Below, piece by piece: positions 45,839 to 61,706 of a stretch of 64,000 nucleotides of DNA. Position 1 is the first letter of the stretch, and every line of letters starts with the position of its first letter. A model generated the notes under the pieces. The model did not search any database, was not told the origin of the DNA, and was given only the letters and a program-made list of their open reading frames with translations. Source of the stretch: Ceratodon purpureus (Eukaryota; Streptophyta; Bryopsida; Pseudoditrichales; Ditrichaceae). The DNA lies in assembly GCA_014871385.1 (NCBI GenBank), contig CM026432.1, positions 3,188,150 through 3,252,149 on the forward strand. The letters run 5' to 3'. The translations under genes were made by a program, and so were the position numbers.

Positions 45839-47064
45839 GTGGTTGACGCTCCGCAAGCTGACGTGTTGCCTGCACCTCTTGCGCCCTTCGTCGCTCCTCT
45901 TCCATGTGCTCCTGCTTCTCCTCCTCTGCCAACCTTCTTCGCAGTTTCTTTAGCTCTTCTTATCTCCTCTTCTTATCTTCTTATCTTCGAGGTGGACAAT
46001 GACACACTCTGGGACCTCACGAGAGCAACACTAATCTGGTACATTTGGTGCCAGAAGTGTGACGTGGACTTAAGGGACGGAGAATATCACCCAGGGATAA
46101 TCTTATATCGGACATGGCAGACCATCGTACAAATAGGTATGGGGGCATACAAAGAGCTCAAGAGATATCGAAGAAAGAGGCACCCGGACAAGCATGCCCA
46201 GATGGAGAAGCAATTTAAAGAAATATGGACTCAAGGACGGCTCTTCTGCTCATTAGGAAGCTCAGATGGACTGCAATGGAAACCCACCCCCGACCCAATT
46301 TTCTTACCGAGAAGATGGGCAACTGTCCAGCAACAGGTGAACCATGTGCGCGACAGATTAACCCCTACACCCCGGATTCGGCTGGAGGAGAGCCTCCTCA
46401 TCCGAGAGGCTATGGGCCACTAACGCAAGAAGCTGATTGGTTGGCTAGAGAGGAAGCAGAGGCTCTAGCCGAGAGGATTATGGAAGAGTTAATGAGGGAG
46501 GTAGAAGAAGAAGCGCTCAGAGAGCAAACGCCGGAAAACTCGACTGACAGGGAGGAGCGACATCAGCTACTTACCAGTATTTTGGCATAGGCATTTGAAG
46601 AAGACGAGCAGGACTACCATCAGCCCCTGCTCGATACCTTGGAAGAGAGAGAGCAACCCCTAGATCAGCACCTACACGAGACAACCACACAATGTCAACT
46701 ACAACTTGAGGGATTACAAGAAGTGGACGAAGCGGAGCAATAGCGCAGGGAAGATGAGGAGAGAAGGGCAGAAGCCACTCGCATCAGGAAGGAACACCAC
46801 GCAGCAGTAGTACAAGTCGATAGGGAGCGAGCTGAGGCGAGAAGACTCAGAGAGGCGCAAGCGGCACCACCGACGGATCAGGAACCAGAATCGAGGAGAG
46901 GAGCAGATTGGGGGAGGGGGCTTCCCCTCTCGCAAGCGGAGCTCACTCGCTTCTGGGAGGACCAGCTCGCGGCACTCCCCGAGACGTTGTCAGAAGATGC
47001 AGAGGACTTCCTTAGTGAAGGAGGCGACACAAGTCTAGGTAGCGATAGCCTAGGGTTTGACTAG
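45839..47064 (+). pseudogene. LINE-like ORF2 C-terminal fragment with frameshift and two amber stops
   Basis: The first part (about 45,990-46,310) encodes a segment LWDLTRATLIWYIWCQKC followed by a basic helical region. It recalls the region after the reverse transcriptase in plant non-LTR retrotransposons, where an LW...IW.ER pattern is common. The coding signal then shifts into the frame of 46,225 and runs as a highly charged coiled-coil region to the TAG at 47,062-47,064. In-frame TAGs interrupt it at 46,588-46,590 and 46,741-46,743. Both positions fit former CAG codons. No reverse transcriptase or endonuclease domain is present, so the copy is 5' truncated or of another origin. The family call is tentative. 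Confidence 0.4.
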
Positions 47065-49197
47065 TTTTTTAAAAATAGATTTAGTTTGGACCAGCGTTGG
47101 ACCAATGGTTTCTGCTTGAAGCATCCTAGGAAGCCTCTTGGATCTCACTGGCTGGGCCCGCAAGGCACCCCGGCAGGACCTTTGGCCTGTTGCCGCGTGG
47201 ATGGGTTGTTTTGTTACGCTAGCTTTCTAGGCTTCCTAGTTAGTTTTGTTTTTGGCTGGCTCCGTGAGGACCGGCGGGGATCTTCGGATCTCGAGTCTGG
47301 GCCTTGCCTGGGTTGGTTCTTCTCCTTGTTGCTTAGACTTTCTAGGCTGGTTATGGCTTCAGCTCTGGGTTCTCCGCTGGGGGGCCCCCGCGCACCCGCT
47401 GGGTGCGCTTTTTCCCCGCACTGGGGCTGTATTTGGTTCCGTTTTTCAATTGCCCGGAAAGGAATCTTCAATCTCTTCTTATCTCCTTACTCTGATGTAT
47501 TCTCTGGCATTTTCTCCAGCAACCTCCTCAAACCGCATGGTCATAAGCATTAGTATGTTTTCTTCTAACAGAGCTGCCTTTTCCATATGTGCATCAATCA
47601 TTGTTTTTTAATTTTCCTTCAGCTTAGGCATAGATTGCCCCTCCTACACCTTCAGGGACTTTGCATCTTGTTTTGATATCTTAAGAGAAAACATGACTAC
47701 ATGTTAAAATGTACATAATGTGATAATATGCACAAAAATGCATAAATTTTCACATTGTGACAAATTTTTTTGCATTGAATATAATAATTTTACGTTTATT
47801 TTTTATATACTCTAAGTTATAAAAAATACAAAGTAATAATTTAGTTTTTAGTATGTGAAGGTATACATAAACAAAAATAGATTATACTCTGTAAAAATAT
47901 ATATAACAAATAATTGAAGAATTTTGAAGGCTACAAGTAAATCCCAAAGCATAAATTAAGTTTCATATAGATATCTTGTAGAAATTCTTAATAGATTATT
48001 GATATACATACGTGATTTTTTTTTAATAACATATACTAATAATTATTAAATAAATACAAATGAATAAAATGGTATCAGAAAACAACACATACCATATACT
48101 TATTCTGATAATATTATTTAGATTAATATTTTTACCAATATTTTGGAGGTGTTTGATTTTAACAATCCAAATGAATAATTTGATTATACAGTATGTAAAA
48201 GTACAAAAAATAAACCTTTTAATTCCTCGAAGTGGATGGATGCTACATCCCTTTCTCCAATAGATTTCATCAACTTTCTCAGTAGTTTCATTCTAAATCA
48301 ACTTATTTTCCATTTAAACTATATCAAATTACTCCAATATTTTGTAGTTCTAAATAACCAACTTAGTGGTATATTGTTTTTCATAAAGAATTATCAACCA
48401 TTTCACTACTTAAACATAGTATTGAACAATTAAAAATCCATGTAATAAGAAAAAATTGTCTTAAACTTGTTGACACAATATCAAACACAGAACAATCTGA
48501 ATTTAAAGAAATACTCCCATCCTTTAATGTTGGTGTAATAAGTAAGAAATTCAAAGATAAACAATCTTATCTATTTCCATAAAGACAAATAAACCAGAGT
48601 TAGAATTAACAACCCTTTGTAACTTAAAAAGGTATAAACTATCCTTTTGAACTTGTTATTGCTACCGTTAAAAAATCAAATCCTATGCCATACATACAAA
48701 TGAAAAGAAGGGAAAATTTTAGAAAAATAAAAATAAAAATTTTAAATTAGAAGATCCTAAAATAGTTATATCACACTCAATCATGTTGCACTTTTCTTTA
48801 GCTCCACTCCATCATATACTACAACCTTACATGCTTTTAAATATCTAACACAAATGTGACAAACTATGATTTCTTTCAAAGTAGCCAAGTAAAAGAAATG
48901 CATATGGTAAGAAATGCATATTGTTATTTTTGTTTGAAATTTAATGATTTTCATTGTGCCAAAAATATGATGATTCAATTGGATGATAATTTGTTGCAAG
49001 TAGGGGCCTGACAATACTGAATTTAAAAATATACAAAAATACTGTACACTGTAACTTATGTTAAAGTTATTCTGAATGAAGCCGGGGTGACAGTTTGGCC
49101 GGTGAATGTCAGGCCATATTTTTGTTGTGTTGCCCTTGGCAGGTGCCCTCTGCTGATGCTGATGATGCATGCATAACTTATAGCTACTTGAAAAGCA
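47065..49197. other. GC-rich 3' flank, then AT-rich intergenic, no gene seen
   Basis: DNA at 47,065-47,560 is GC-richer and open in two frames (47,086-47,553 and 47,246-47,611), probably the 3' UTR of the decayed retroelement. From 47.65 kb it is plain AT-rich sequence. The minus frame at 48,781-49,206 has no domain. Confidence 0.5.
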
Positions 49198-49727
49198 GCA
49201 GTGCACAGCACTGATTTATGGACTCAAGGTCATTTTAACAAAATGGTGTGATAAGTTACCCATCATTTACCTAAATTGGGTTCATGAGTGATTCAGGAAA
49301 AATAACCCCGCAGGAGTAACCAGTCCCCGACGATAAACCTCACTCTCATTTTAAAGACGAGGGCTCCCAACCAGGGCTCCCATTGGAGAGAGCAAATTTA
49401 ATTTAATTTAATTTAATTTAAAAATAAAATAAAATAAAAATATACCACCTGAAATCAACTAAGTGGGTCCCTCTAAATTAATTTGGAGTCCCTAGTTCCA
49501 TTAAAAATATAAAAATTACTGAAATGGGGTTGCAAGCCCCTCTAAAATTAGAATCAGGGAGTGGAGGAAGAGGGGAGGGCTTGCCTTGTCATTAAGACAA
49601 ATGCGAGTTTTACTATCTGCGCAGTGCACAACACTAATTTATGAAGAAGGCTCATTTTAACGAAATGGAGTGTCATCCATCATTTGTCCAAAGTGGGTTG
49701 ATGGCTTGTTCAAGGAAAAAATAATCC
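49198..49727. repeat. direct repeat pair, about 110 bp, 424 bp apart
   Basis: GCAGTGCACA.CACT.ATTTATG followed by TCATTTTAAC.AAATGG.GTG and CATCATTT...AA..TGGGTT occurs at 49,198-49,310 and again, diverged, at 49,621-49,727. A pentanucleotide AATTT/AAAAT tract lies between them at about 49,394-49,441. The pair may be ends of a small element or an old tandem duplication. Confidence 0.65.
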
Positions 49728-50091
49728 AATGAAACCCTTTGATTTGAAAAACATTCTAGGGTAGTTTAAAGCGACTCTTTGATATGAACATTTCTATACA
49801 TTGCTTTGACCTTGATTGTTTGGACCTTTGTGATACAAGTTCAAATCCAATTATCTTCAAATTTCCTAACAATTTCATATTTATAGGTAATTATATATTA
49901 GGCATAAATGAATCCAACATTTATAAAAATTTAGAGTTTTGTGAATTATTATTGTTATTGCTTAATCTACCTTGGAACTAGGGTGTGTATGAAGACACTA
50001 AATCGTTCATTTTATATACTAGTTCCAAAACTAGTTAAGAATTACATGTTATGTATAAAAGGCACACATGTATTTTGAAACAAATGTTCAC

Positions 50092-50989
50092 TTAACCTCT
50101 AAACAGGCAAAGTCCTAGAATGGGCTTTTTGAAATTTTGGGCACATTCCTACGATGTCAATTCTAGATGTTAGTTTCTGAATTTTTTTGAAGACTTATAA
50201 TTGTTTTGCACCAAACATTGGTAAAAAAAATTATGGTGTCCAAAGCGGAATTTCCTACTTTTCACGCAACTCTAAAATTTTGATACACCCTTCAATTACC
50301 TTTGGAATTTTTAATGCAAGTAACTAACATGATTGGTTTTGAGATCATCAAAAACAAGTTCTTACATTGTGGAAGATTTTCATTCTACAAGGAACCAAAT
50401 TTTTATCATTGTTTTTGGTCAAGCATGAAAAAAGCTTTCCGTTTATGACATAAAAGATAGAGATTTTGGTTTTTATTTTTTAATTTGTTTTTTTACTTCA
50501 AGAATAGACATAGACCTTTGACCGCATGGGTTTTTATTTTAACAAAAATAGTTTATCAAAAAAAATAGAATGAGTATTAACAATAACATGAACCCCTTTT
50601 CCTTATACAATGTTTTTTACAATGCTACGCCTTTTTGTTAAATCTAAAATTTGGTGCACAAGTAACTAACATCATATACATCATTTAAGTACAAAACCTC
50701 CAACATGTATAGTGCAAAAAATTTACTCAAAGAGAAATTGAAGTCAGCTGATCATCTTTTGAAAAAATAAAGATGAACAATGTTTTTTACTTCAAACTCA
50801 ATAATCCTCTAATCCACGTGGTCAAATTTATTAATTTTTTTTGCGCATGATCTTTTAGAAGTCTTAGGTTAGATCCTACAATTAAAGATGTAAAAACAAT
50901 TTTATATTTGGTTTGTTCACTCTTGCTTATGAAATGATAGTCTTTAGAGTGTTTTTGGTGAAAAATGGTCACGGCCGATCAGGGGTTAA
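50092..50989 (-). mobile_element. TTAA-flanked non-autonomous element, copy I
   Basis: The left end is TTAACCTCTAAAC and the right end GATCAGGGGTTAA, 898 bp apart. Its first 100 bp match the reverse complement of copy A's right end almost base for base (CCTAGAATGGGCTTTTTGAA), and its middle matches copies A, B and D. It lacks the AT microsatellites of A and B and is probably the best-preserved member of that subfamily. No protein is encoded. Confidence 0.72.
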
Positions 50990-51795
50990 AAAGTGACAGA
51001 TACATACTTGTGCAAATTGGAGTAGAACTATACACATTGATTGTAGCGTTGAATCTACATAGTTTTGAATTCACACTGATTTAAGTTTTTGCATCCGCAT
51101 TTGTGGAGTGAACTGGGCAGTGTGAAGTTCCTGCTGGATTTGTACCATGAATGAGGGTTGGGACCACAATCACACCACCTTGTACACATGTACAGAATTC
51201 TTTGTACATGTGATGGGCACATATTAATTGAGCTGTTCTTGGCAAAAGCAACTCTAAGTGCCAAAACCCAACTGCCAAGTGCATCAATCCAGTTCATCAT
51301 TCATCATTTCACTTTTTTGCCTTGCACGCGAGACAACTAGGACCAACCGAGATCAAATAAAATTTCATCAACCAAAATGTACGCTCGCTTTACTCTACAA
51401 AACCACCTAATATAAAAGGATCTATAAACAATGAGTTAAGGTAATTTTAATACAAAAAGTTCCAGTAGTAGTAGAGCAATATTTCTTTTAAAAGAAAATA
51501 AGTTTTAGCATTTTTCATTTTTTTCTAAAATTGGGATTATTACAAATTAAGAATATAAAATTTGATCTGGATTAATACTAAACATGTGTATTGTGCCAAA
51601 GTAGTGAACATGTGATCTGATTGATGTATGCATGTTACTTAATGAAATTAACAAATGTATGTCATAGTGCAAGAAGTTGAAATTGCATTCAATAGATTGT
51701 ATTGGCAATTAATTAGTCTATATTTAAGGCAAGAGGTGGCTCTAGGCTACAAGTACTTTTGCCTTTGTGATGGAAAATTGAGCTTAAGGACTAAA
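50990..51795. other. intergenic, no gene seen
   Basis: Overlapping frames on both strands at 51,055-51,340 are mirror artefacts without domain content. The rest is AT-rich. Confidence 0.55.
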
Positions 51796-52223
51796 GGCAT
51801 CTCCACTCCTTGGCTCCAACGGGGACGCTAATGGAGTGGATGTCGTCGTTGTTTTAGGGTCTCGGTCGCGGCCCCATGCAAAGCCCCCACCCATCGTATC
51901 ACTTCCCTCGGCAAGCGGCACTATTTGGAACCTATGAGACCCCACCCGCCCCCGCCAGCAGCTCTCTCGAAACTCCCCATTCGTATTCAGTTGGGTAGAA
52001 CCCGGATCTGTTCGCTTTTTTTTTATCCTCTTTGAGCTTTTAAACAATTCAGGGTCGGAGCCGTGAGGTTTTGGCGTGATGAAATTGTTCCGGCAACCTC
52101 CCGGGCCGGGAGATAGTGTAGGCGTGGCCGGCAGCCAACTTGCCGTTGGCGCCTCCCCGGTGGCCTATCGGTCTCGGCACGCCACCGTTGGCGCCACCGT
52201 TGGCGCCTACGGTGGCAATGCCC
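51796..52223. mobile_element. GC-rich MITE candidate, about 430 bp
   Basis: The left end GGCATCTCCACTCCTTGGC and the inverted right end GGCATTGCCACCGTAGGCG share their first five bases and then partial matches, ending in CTCCAACGG versus CGCCAACGG. The segment is sharply GC-richer than its AT-rich surroundings and holds repeated GTTGGCGCC units near the right end. Ends with GCATCTCCA are familiar from small plant DNA transposons. The target duplication is unclear. Confidence 0.45.
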
Positions 52224-55200
52224 TAAATATACATACTATAATTTGAAGATATACTGGTTCCAAATGATTTGCCAACTCTTCACAACGCATTAGAGATTTT
52301 AATTGATGTGAGATTTTTATCGTTATAATTGATCTTTTATTGATATTGATATACAATCTAATAATAAAACTTGACAAAAATATATTTTACTTGAAAAAAC
52401 TATATCTTCAAAAATTTCAATAGTCCAAAATGTCAAAAAAATGAACCATTAAGGATTGAAATCAAAGACTTAAGATAAGAATGAAAGGATCTAAATATAA
52501 TTAAAGTTCTTATCACTTCACTTCCAAAGATATCTTTATTTCCAATTGTCTTTTTAAATCAAAAAATTGGATGAGGCTAATTGTTAAAAAATCCATGTCC
52601 TTAAGGGAGACTTTTAAGATTTTGGGTAGTTGATTAAGATATCAACTTTGATTATAATTTTTTGAAATTGTCGTACATATGCAAAAAGGTATTAATTTGA
52701 AAGGAAAGTAATTATCTACTATGGTCCACTTTTGTTATGCAAAGCAATTACATCAAATCAACTTTTTTCTTAAGAAGCTCACAACAAAAGCTTTTCAAAA
52801 ATAAAACGTGACTTTAAATGAAACTTTAAAGTTCCTTTGATCCAAAATTGGCTTTTGGAAAATTTGAGTAAGCTCTAACAAAGGCAATCTTGATTATAAA
52901 ATATTGACTTTGGGTATCCTCACATTTTTTCCTACACCCCTTTATTATTTTTGGATTTTTTTACTAATAATCAAGTTACATGATTTTCTTTGAATATCGT
53001 CAATATAGAATCCTTGCCATAGTAAAAATATTTTACTCCAAAAATTGTCTAATTTTTGTAACATTGAATTTAAAACATTATTTAATAAAAGAATAACATT
53101 ATATCTCCATAAACCTATCACAATCAAAATTACCATCATAGGAACCTACCCAAATTCTTTAAAAATCCATATGGAAACCAAAACAATTAGAGATTAATCC
53201 TTAATTGCACTAGTAATCAAAATGTGGTGGCATGCTAAATTGGGTACGCTCTTAGAGCATCACTAATTATTATTAAGTAGTGAGATTTTTATGTAAATTC
53301 TTTAGGTCACCATATACATGCCAAATTTTGTTTCACATGATTATGATATGTTATGCAAAACTTATGAACAATTGAAGGTTTTCAATCTCAAGGTGGGCAG
53401 CAAATATAATTGATTTTTTTAACAAGTTCGTTAGAAAATCCTACAATTGAATTTGCCAAAGAATTTTACGAAATCAAAAAAATTGGCTTGCTTTACATAA
53501 AGGTGTAGAAAGACAATTTTTGGACTAAAATCATCAAGAGCGTTTAGTGATTAAGGATTACTCCAAGAACACACTCTTATGTATACCATCCCGATTCCCC
53601 ACCTACCATTTAAGGTCTTGTCCCGAAGCCTACCAAACGTTCCACAAATTTATATCACTTCCTGTTGTGAAAAGTTGATCAGAACGATTTGTTGTAAATG
53701 GTCCTTCAGAAGCTAGTATTGATCATGTTTGTAGGAGATCATTGCCCTGAAAATTGCGCAAACATGTTGTCCTTCACCTTCAAAGCAGGGGGCCATTACA
53801 GAGGCAGTACAGAACATTCACCATTCTAACTCATGTAGAGAGGCTGGACCAAAGTACCAAGAATTAAATTATTTTTGAGGTGGACTTGGGAGGAACGGGC
53901 GGTTGGGAAGATGCCCACATAGTTGGAAGTGCAGAAATAAAATGGGATGCAAATCCAAAGAACAGCGACACACAACTGACTCTACAGCTGCCATGATATC
54001 TCAAGCACCCAGAGCTGGTCTCTCAAGGTTGCGGATTAAATTAAACTGAACAAAACCTCGGTGGATGTAGGATGACGATAACAGCTCAACAAGATGAACG
54101 GGTCAAATTAATTACGGCGATAAACAAAACCAAGTACACTTTTGGCTCGCTTCTATTCAAGCAATCATACCTTGAACATGAGTGTGCAAAATTAAAATAT
54201 GTTGGAAAAGAGGTTGTAGGTTACAATGTGCTACAATAGAAGATGTTAATTTTTTTAAAGAAAAATTGAATAGTTGTTTGAGAGAGAACTGATTTCAAAT
54301 GATTCCAAAGTGGGCTTTGTCAAATATTTAAATTTGGACCAAATTATGTGCAAGGCATTCAAAAACATACAAGATTTAAGACGGACCTACATGTTTTGTC
54401 TATTGTCTTTGTATTACATTATTTACTACATCTAAAGAGTATATGACATGTATTGTATTGATGGTATTGTAAATTATTCCGTGTTCTTAAAAAAATTATA
54501 AAAAAATATTTGAGAGTTGAATTATAACATAAATGGTAGTTGAAGTTGTAAGCCAACAATTGAATAGTATAGTAGAATTTGAATATTTTCCATTTTAAAA
54601 TAGATATCTAACTTCTTATATTCTAAGATATAAAGGCACACTTGTAATATTAAAATAAGTGAAGATAGTCTTACTATGTTATGGGACATTTGGATAGTCT
54701 TACTAGATTATTTGAAATATTGATACAAATAAATGCAATAATCCATATGTACTAGTGGATGAATTATAAACGGATAAGAATATTTATAGTCCCCACATAT
54801 ATTTGTGTTAACAAATATATGTTTTCATACTTTTTTATTTCATATACAAATATACTTATTTAGAGTATGTATGCCAACGTTTTTCTTCTTTCATTTTTTA
54901 TACTCATAAAGCCATTTCTTTCATCTAAGATTGGAAACCATATAAAAGCTTAGAAGTGAATATAGAAATTTGTAGGAAATGTTTGAAAATTCCATTCAAT
55001 ATTAAAATACTTTATTGTTTTTCAAATCAAACATATTTGCATTTTCAAGATAATTTGTAATGTAAAATTTAAAAATCTTTGACATCAAAAAAATATTTGC
55101 ACACTTTTCCTAGAACTATGGGAAACACCTATATAAATTTCTATGTAAGGCTGATTCTCTTGCAAAATCTAAACATATCTTTGAATTAAATTGACAAAAC

Positions 55201-56693
55201 TTAATATAATAGTATATATTTTTTGTATATGTAGTTACAAAGCTTAGAAGTAATTATAAACTATGTCTCATAATTTATATGATGATTAATCTTCATCAAT
55301 TCTACTAAATATGAAAGATATAAAGTTATGACTAGTCATTGCACTAGTGGAAAGGTGGTAGTATTAGACCAAGCGAGTACACCCCATAGTGACTAGTTAC
55401 ACCCACAACTTTGTATTTTCATATGGAATGAATTTTACGACTAAAGTCGTAGTAAAAGGCCTTCCCAAATTCCTTGAATTTAGTATTTTAATCTGATTTT
55501 TGAAACATACAATGTATTGGAATGTACTGATATATTGATGTATTAGTATGCTTTTATACCAAATGTGGTCAATTTTGCCATTGAATTTTGAAAAATTAGT
55601 CTTGTGCTATTGAACACTAGGTTTGTGTTTGTTTTTAAATCACAACACGAGTGGAAAGGTGGTAGCATTAGACCAAACGAGTACACCCCATAGTGACTGG
55701 TTACACCAAAAGTTGTGGGAGACAAATCATATTTTTCCCGAAAACAATGAAGATTTGTTCAAGGGTGTATAAACCTGCTATCGACGCACGGTGTTATTCT
55801 AGGCCACCAATTCCAAAAGTGGCTAATATTTGCTTGAACTGCTAAATCTATAATAAAAAAAATAAAAAATAAAAAACAAATTCCAGCCAAAATTTACATC
55901 ATGCTACAACTATATAACAACTTCATGATATGATTTCCACGGATATCATCATGGTATCACCTCAGTATCTTAAGAATACAACAAGATATCATGTAGAGTT
56001 ATCATATGTGACCAGGTAGCAAAAGTAGCTAACATTTATGTGGGAAAAGCACCCTATGCTAAACGTCATAAAATGGTTACGGTATCACTACTCTAAGCAT
56101 TTCCAGAGCAGACAGCTGCATTCATGAACAGCTTTCAGCATGCTCTCTCATGCTCTATTTCACAGCCTCCGGGTTGTGTGAAACTTCGAAGGAAGTCTGC
56201 CGAGGTTCGTCGTCTGATCATGACTTAAGTCGTTCCAAGCACATGATTGCGTAATAGAGCTCTCTCATCCACTTCATCAGGACGCTACATGCACACAAGC
56301 GTCTCGTTTCATTAATTATCCAAATTCAGTGGAGTCGAGTCAGAGTACTGAGCACAATTTCTAACTTTTCAGTACTCAAATTCCAAAACTAATGCTCACA
56401 CCTTCTCAGGTGGGCACTTCTCATGTTGTGACTTTGAGAGCATTTTCATGATCTGGTGGTGAAGCAAATTCTTTCTAGATTTCTATCATTGCTAGTGGCT
56501 CTATAGCTTATGTTATAGAAGCGCTACTTACAATTGTTTCGATGTTTCTTGATCATCCGGTTGTGATTATTGTGCTGAATTTGCGGTGATTACAACAGTT
56601 CGTGTGGAGAATCTGGGATGCTAGTCATTGTGATGGAGGAGGTTGGGATTCATTTAGTACCTGAGATGGACGTGGAGGACCGGCACTCGCGCA
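52224..56693. other. AT-rich intergenic, no gene seen
   Basis: A weak TTAA-element candidate (TTAATCCTTAATTGC ... GCGTTTAGTGATTAA) lies at 53,194-53,554, about 361 bp long, similar in size to copy C. GC rises at about 53.6-54.1 kb and again from 56.1 kb, without a recognisable CDS. A direct repeat at 55.35/55.65 kb is listed separately. Confidence 0.55.
55345..55716. repeat. direct repeat pair, about 67 bp, 305 bp apart
   Basis: GTGGAAAGGTGGTAG.ATTAGACCAA.CGAGTACACCCCATAGTGACT.GTTACACC occurs at 55,345-55,412 and 55,650-55,716 with only a few mismatches. The conservation contrasts with the random-looking DNA around it. Confidence 0.85.
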
Positions 56694-57956
56694 CATGGAG
56701 TTCATGTTTGATCTGTACAAGGTTGGCGATGGCCATGGTGGTAGCTAGTCGGGAAGACAGCCTCCTTCCTCCTAGTGATCACCTCATGCACAAGTTCTCT
56801 GCAAATCTGAAGGGTCGATGGCAGGGAACAGGTCTTGTGCGATAATCGCATCAGGCTCCAACATGACACCATCCACTTCTGATCCACTTTCCAGAAATTG
56901 CTCTACGTCTCCTTCGGAATTGAAGCTGGTTCGAAGGATTTCCGTTGCAAGGTAATCTCGAGTGCTGCTCTTCAAACTATTTCAAATTTTCCACCATCGA
57001 TGCATAAACTTAAGCAGCGATTCTGGCAGATGAGACATGCAATCGTTCACATTCGGTGCAATTCAGGCAGAGGAAGCGAGCAAGGGAGTGAACAAGTGAG
57101 CAGAGGACGACCAGACTCATTGCGAGATATTTGCCAACATGATTCCCCGGGTTCGGTGGGCTGCGACACAAGGGTGATATCTCCTGGCCAATGCTATCTA
57201 CAAGGGCATCTGGAAGACGCCGTTCAATGAGGCCATGGCCCAGGAGAGCGATTTTTTGGCCAGATGGAACCACCATCAATGTACTAATGATGAACAGTGC
57301 ATGATCTCTAACTTTCCCTCCGACCCCGCCAGGTTCCACTTTACCGGCGGACGATTCGAAGCAGTATTCATAATCACCCACAGTACCGATGATACGATGG
57401 ATACGTCATATACAAGTACAGGACGTCCCCCGGGACGTCCCTGCTTTCAAAGCGCTTCATCCGCCATACCACCTCCACAACGACACCCGAGCGTTCTCGG
57501 TAATCGTGATATTGCCAAAGGAAGCGGACGGCCTCTGCGAGCTGGAAGAGAAACTCAACGTCCAGTGCGTTGTGGACAACCTCAGCAACATCAAAGAGAC
57601 ATCTCTGTGCAAGTTCTAGTCGCCCAGGTTCAAAGTTTCATTCGGAATAGTTATGAAGGGGACACTAGAATCCCTAGGCATGGAGCTTGTGTTCGGAGAT
57701 GCAGATCTGAGCAACATGACATACACAAGAGCCTCTGGGCGTGTCGAGGGTGCCAAGCATTCACTGGAAGGCATTAGTGGAAGTGAAGGAGCAGGGCACC
57801 GAGGCAGCGGCGGTGAATGCTGTGGAGATTGTTTGCTATTCGTTGTCACCCCAAAGGGAGTTTGTAGCCGACCGTTCGTTCATGTTCCTGATTATATGAT
57901 CTACCAGCACTATCATCTTCACAGGCAGAGTCATTGACCTTTCCAAAGATCAGTAA
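56694..57956 (+). pseudogene. decayed serpin gene
   Basis: Serpin landmarks occur in order on the plus strand but in several frames. A helix-A-like FMFDLYKVGD lies near 56,700, and AEEASKGVNK ends at a TGA where Trp is expected (about 57,095). Then come LPPGSVG.DTR and LLANAIYKGIWKTPF (about 57,150-57,220) and PYHLHNDTRAFSVIVILPKEADGL (57,470-57,540). The strand SLGMELVFGDADLS lies near 57,665. The reactive-centre hinge GTEAAA is near 57,800, and the C-terminal FTGRVI precedes a TAA at 57,954-57,956. At least three frameshifts and two stops separate these pieces, and much of the N-terminal half is missing. Intact plant serpins are about 390 aa protease inhibitors. This copy cannot make one. 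Antisense frames here are shadows. Confidence 0.7.
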
Positions 57957-58044
57957 TTTCGGAAGTAAATGTACTTCCAGTCAACGAATTTCCGCAGTAT
58001 AATAAAATTGACAGAAGAAGATAAGTAAATAACAGTTTAGGTGT

Positions 58045-61706
<3,662 letters not shown>

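Noticed and set aside
45433..45846. Proline-rich (plus) and Arg/Gly-rich (minus) ORFs
   Set aside because: Both follow from CT-rich composition; neither shows a domain or codon pattern typical of a gene.
4963..50989. CCCTAAA/TTTAGGG motifs resembling plant telomere repeats
   Set aside because: They occur singly and always at the ends of TTAA-family elements, never in tandem, so they are terminal repeats and not interstitial telomere DNA.
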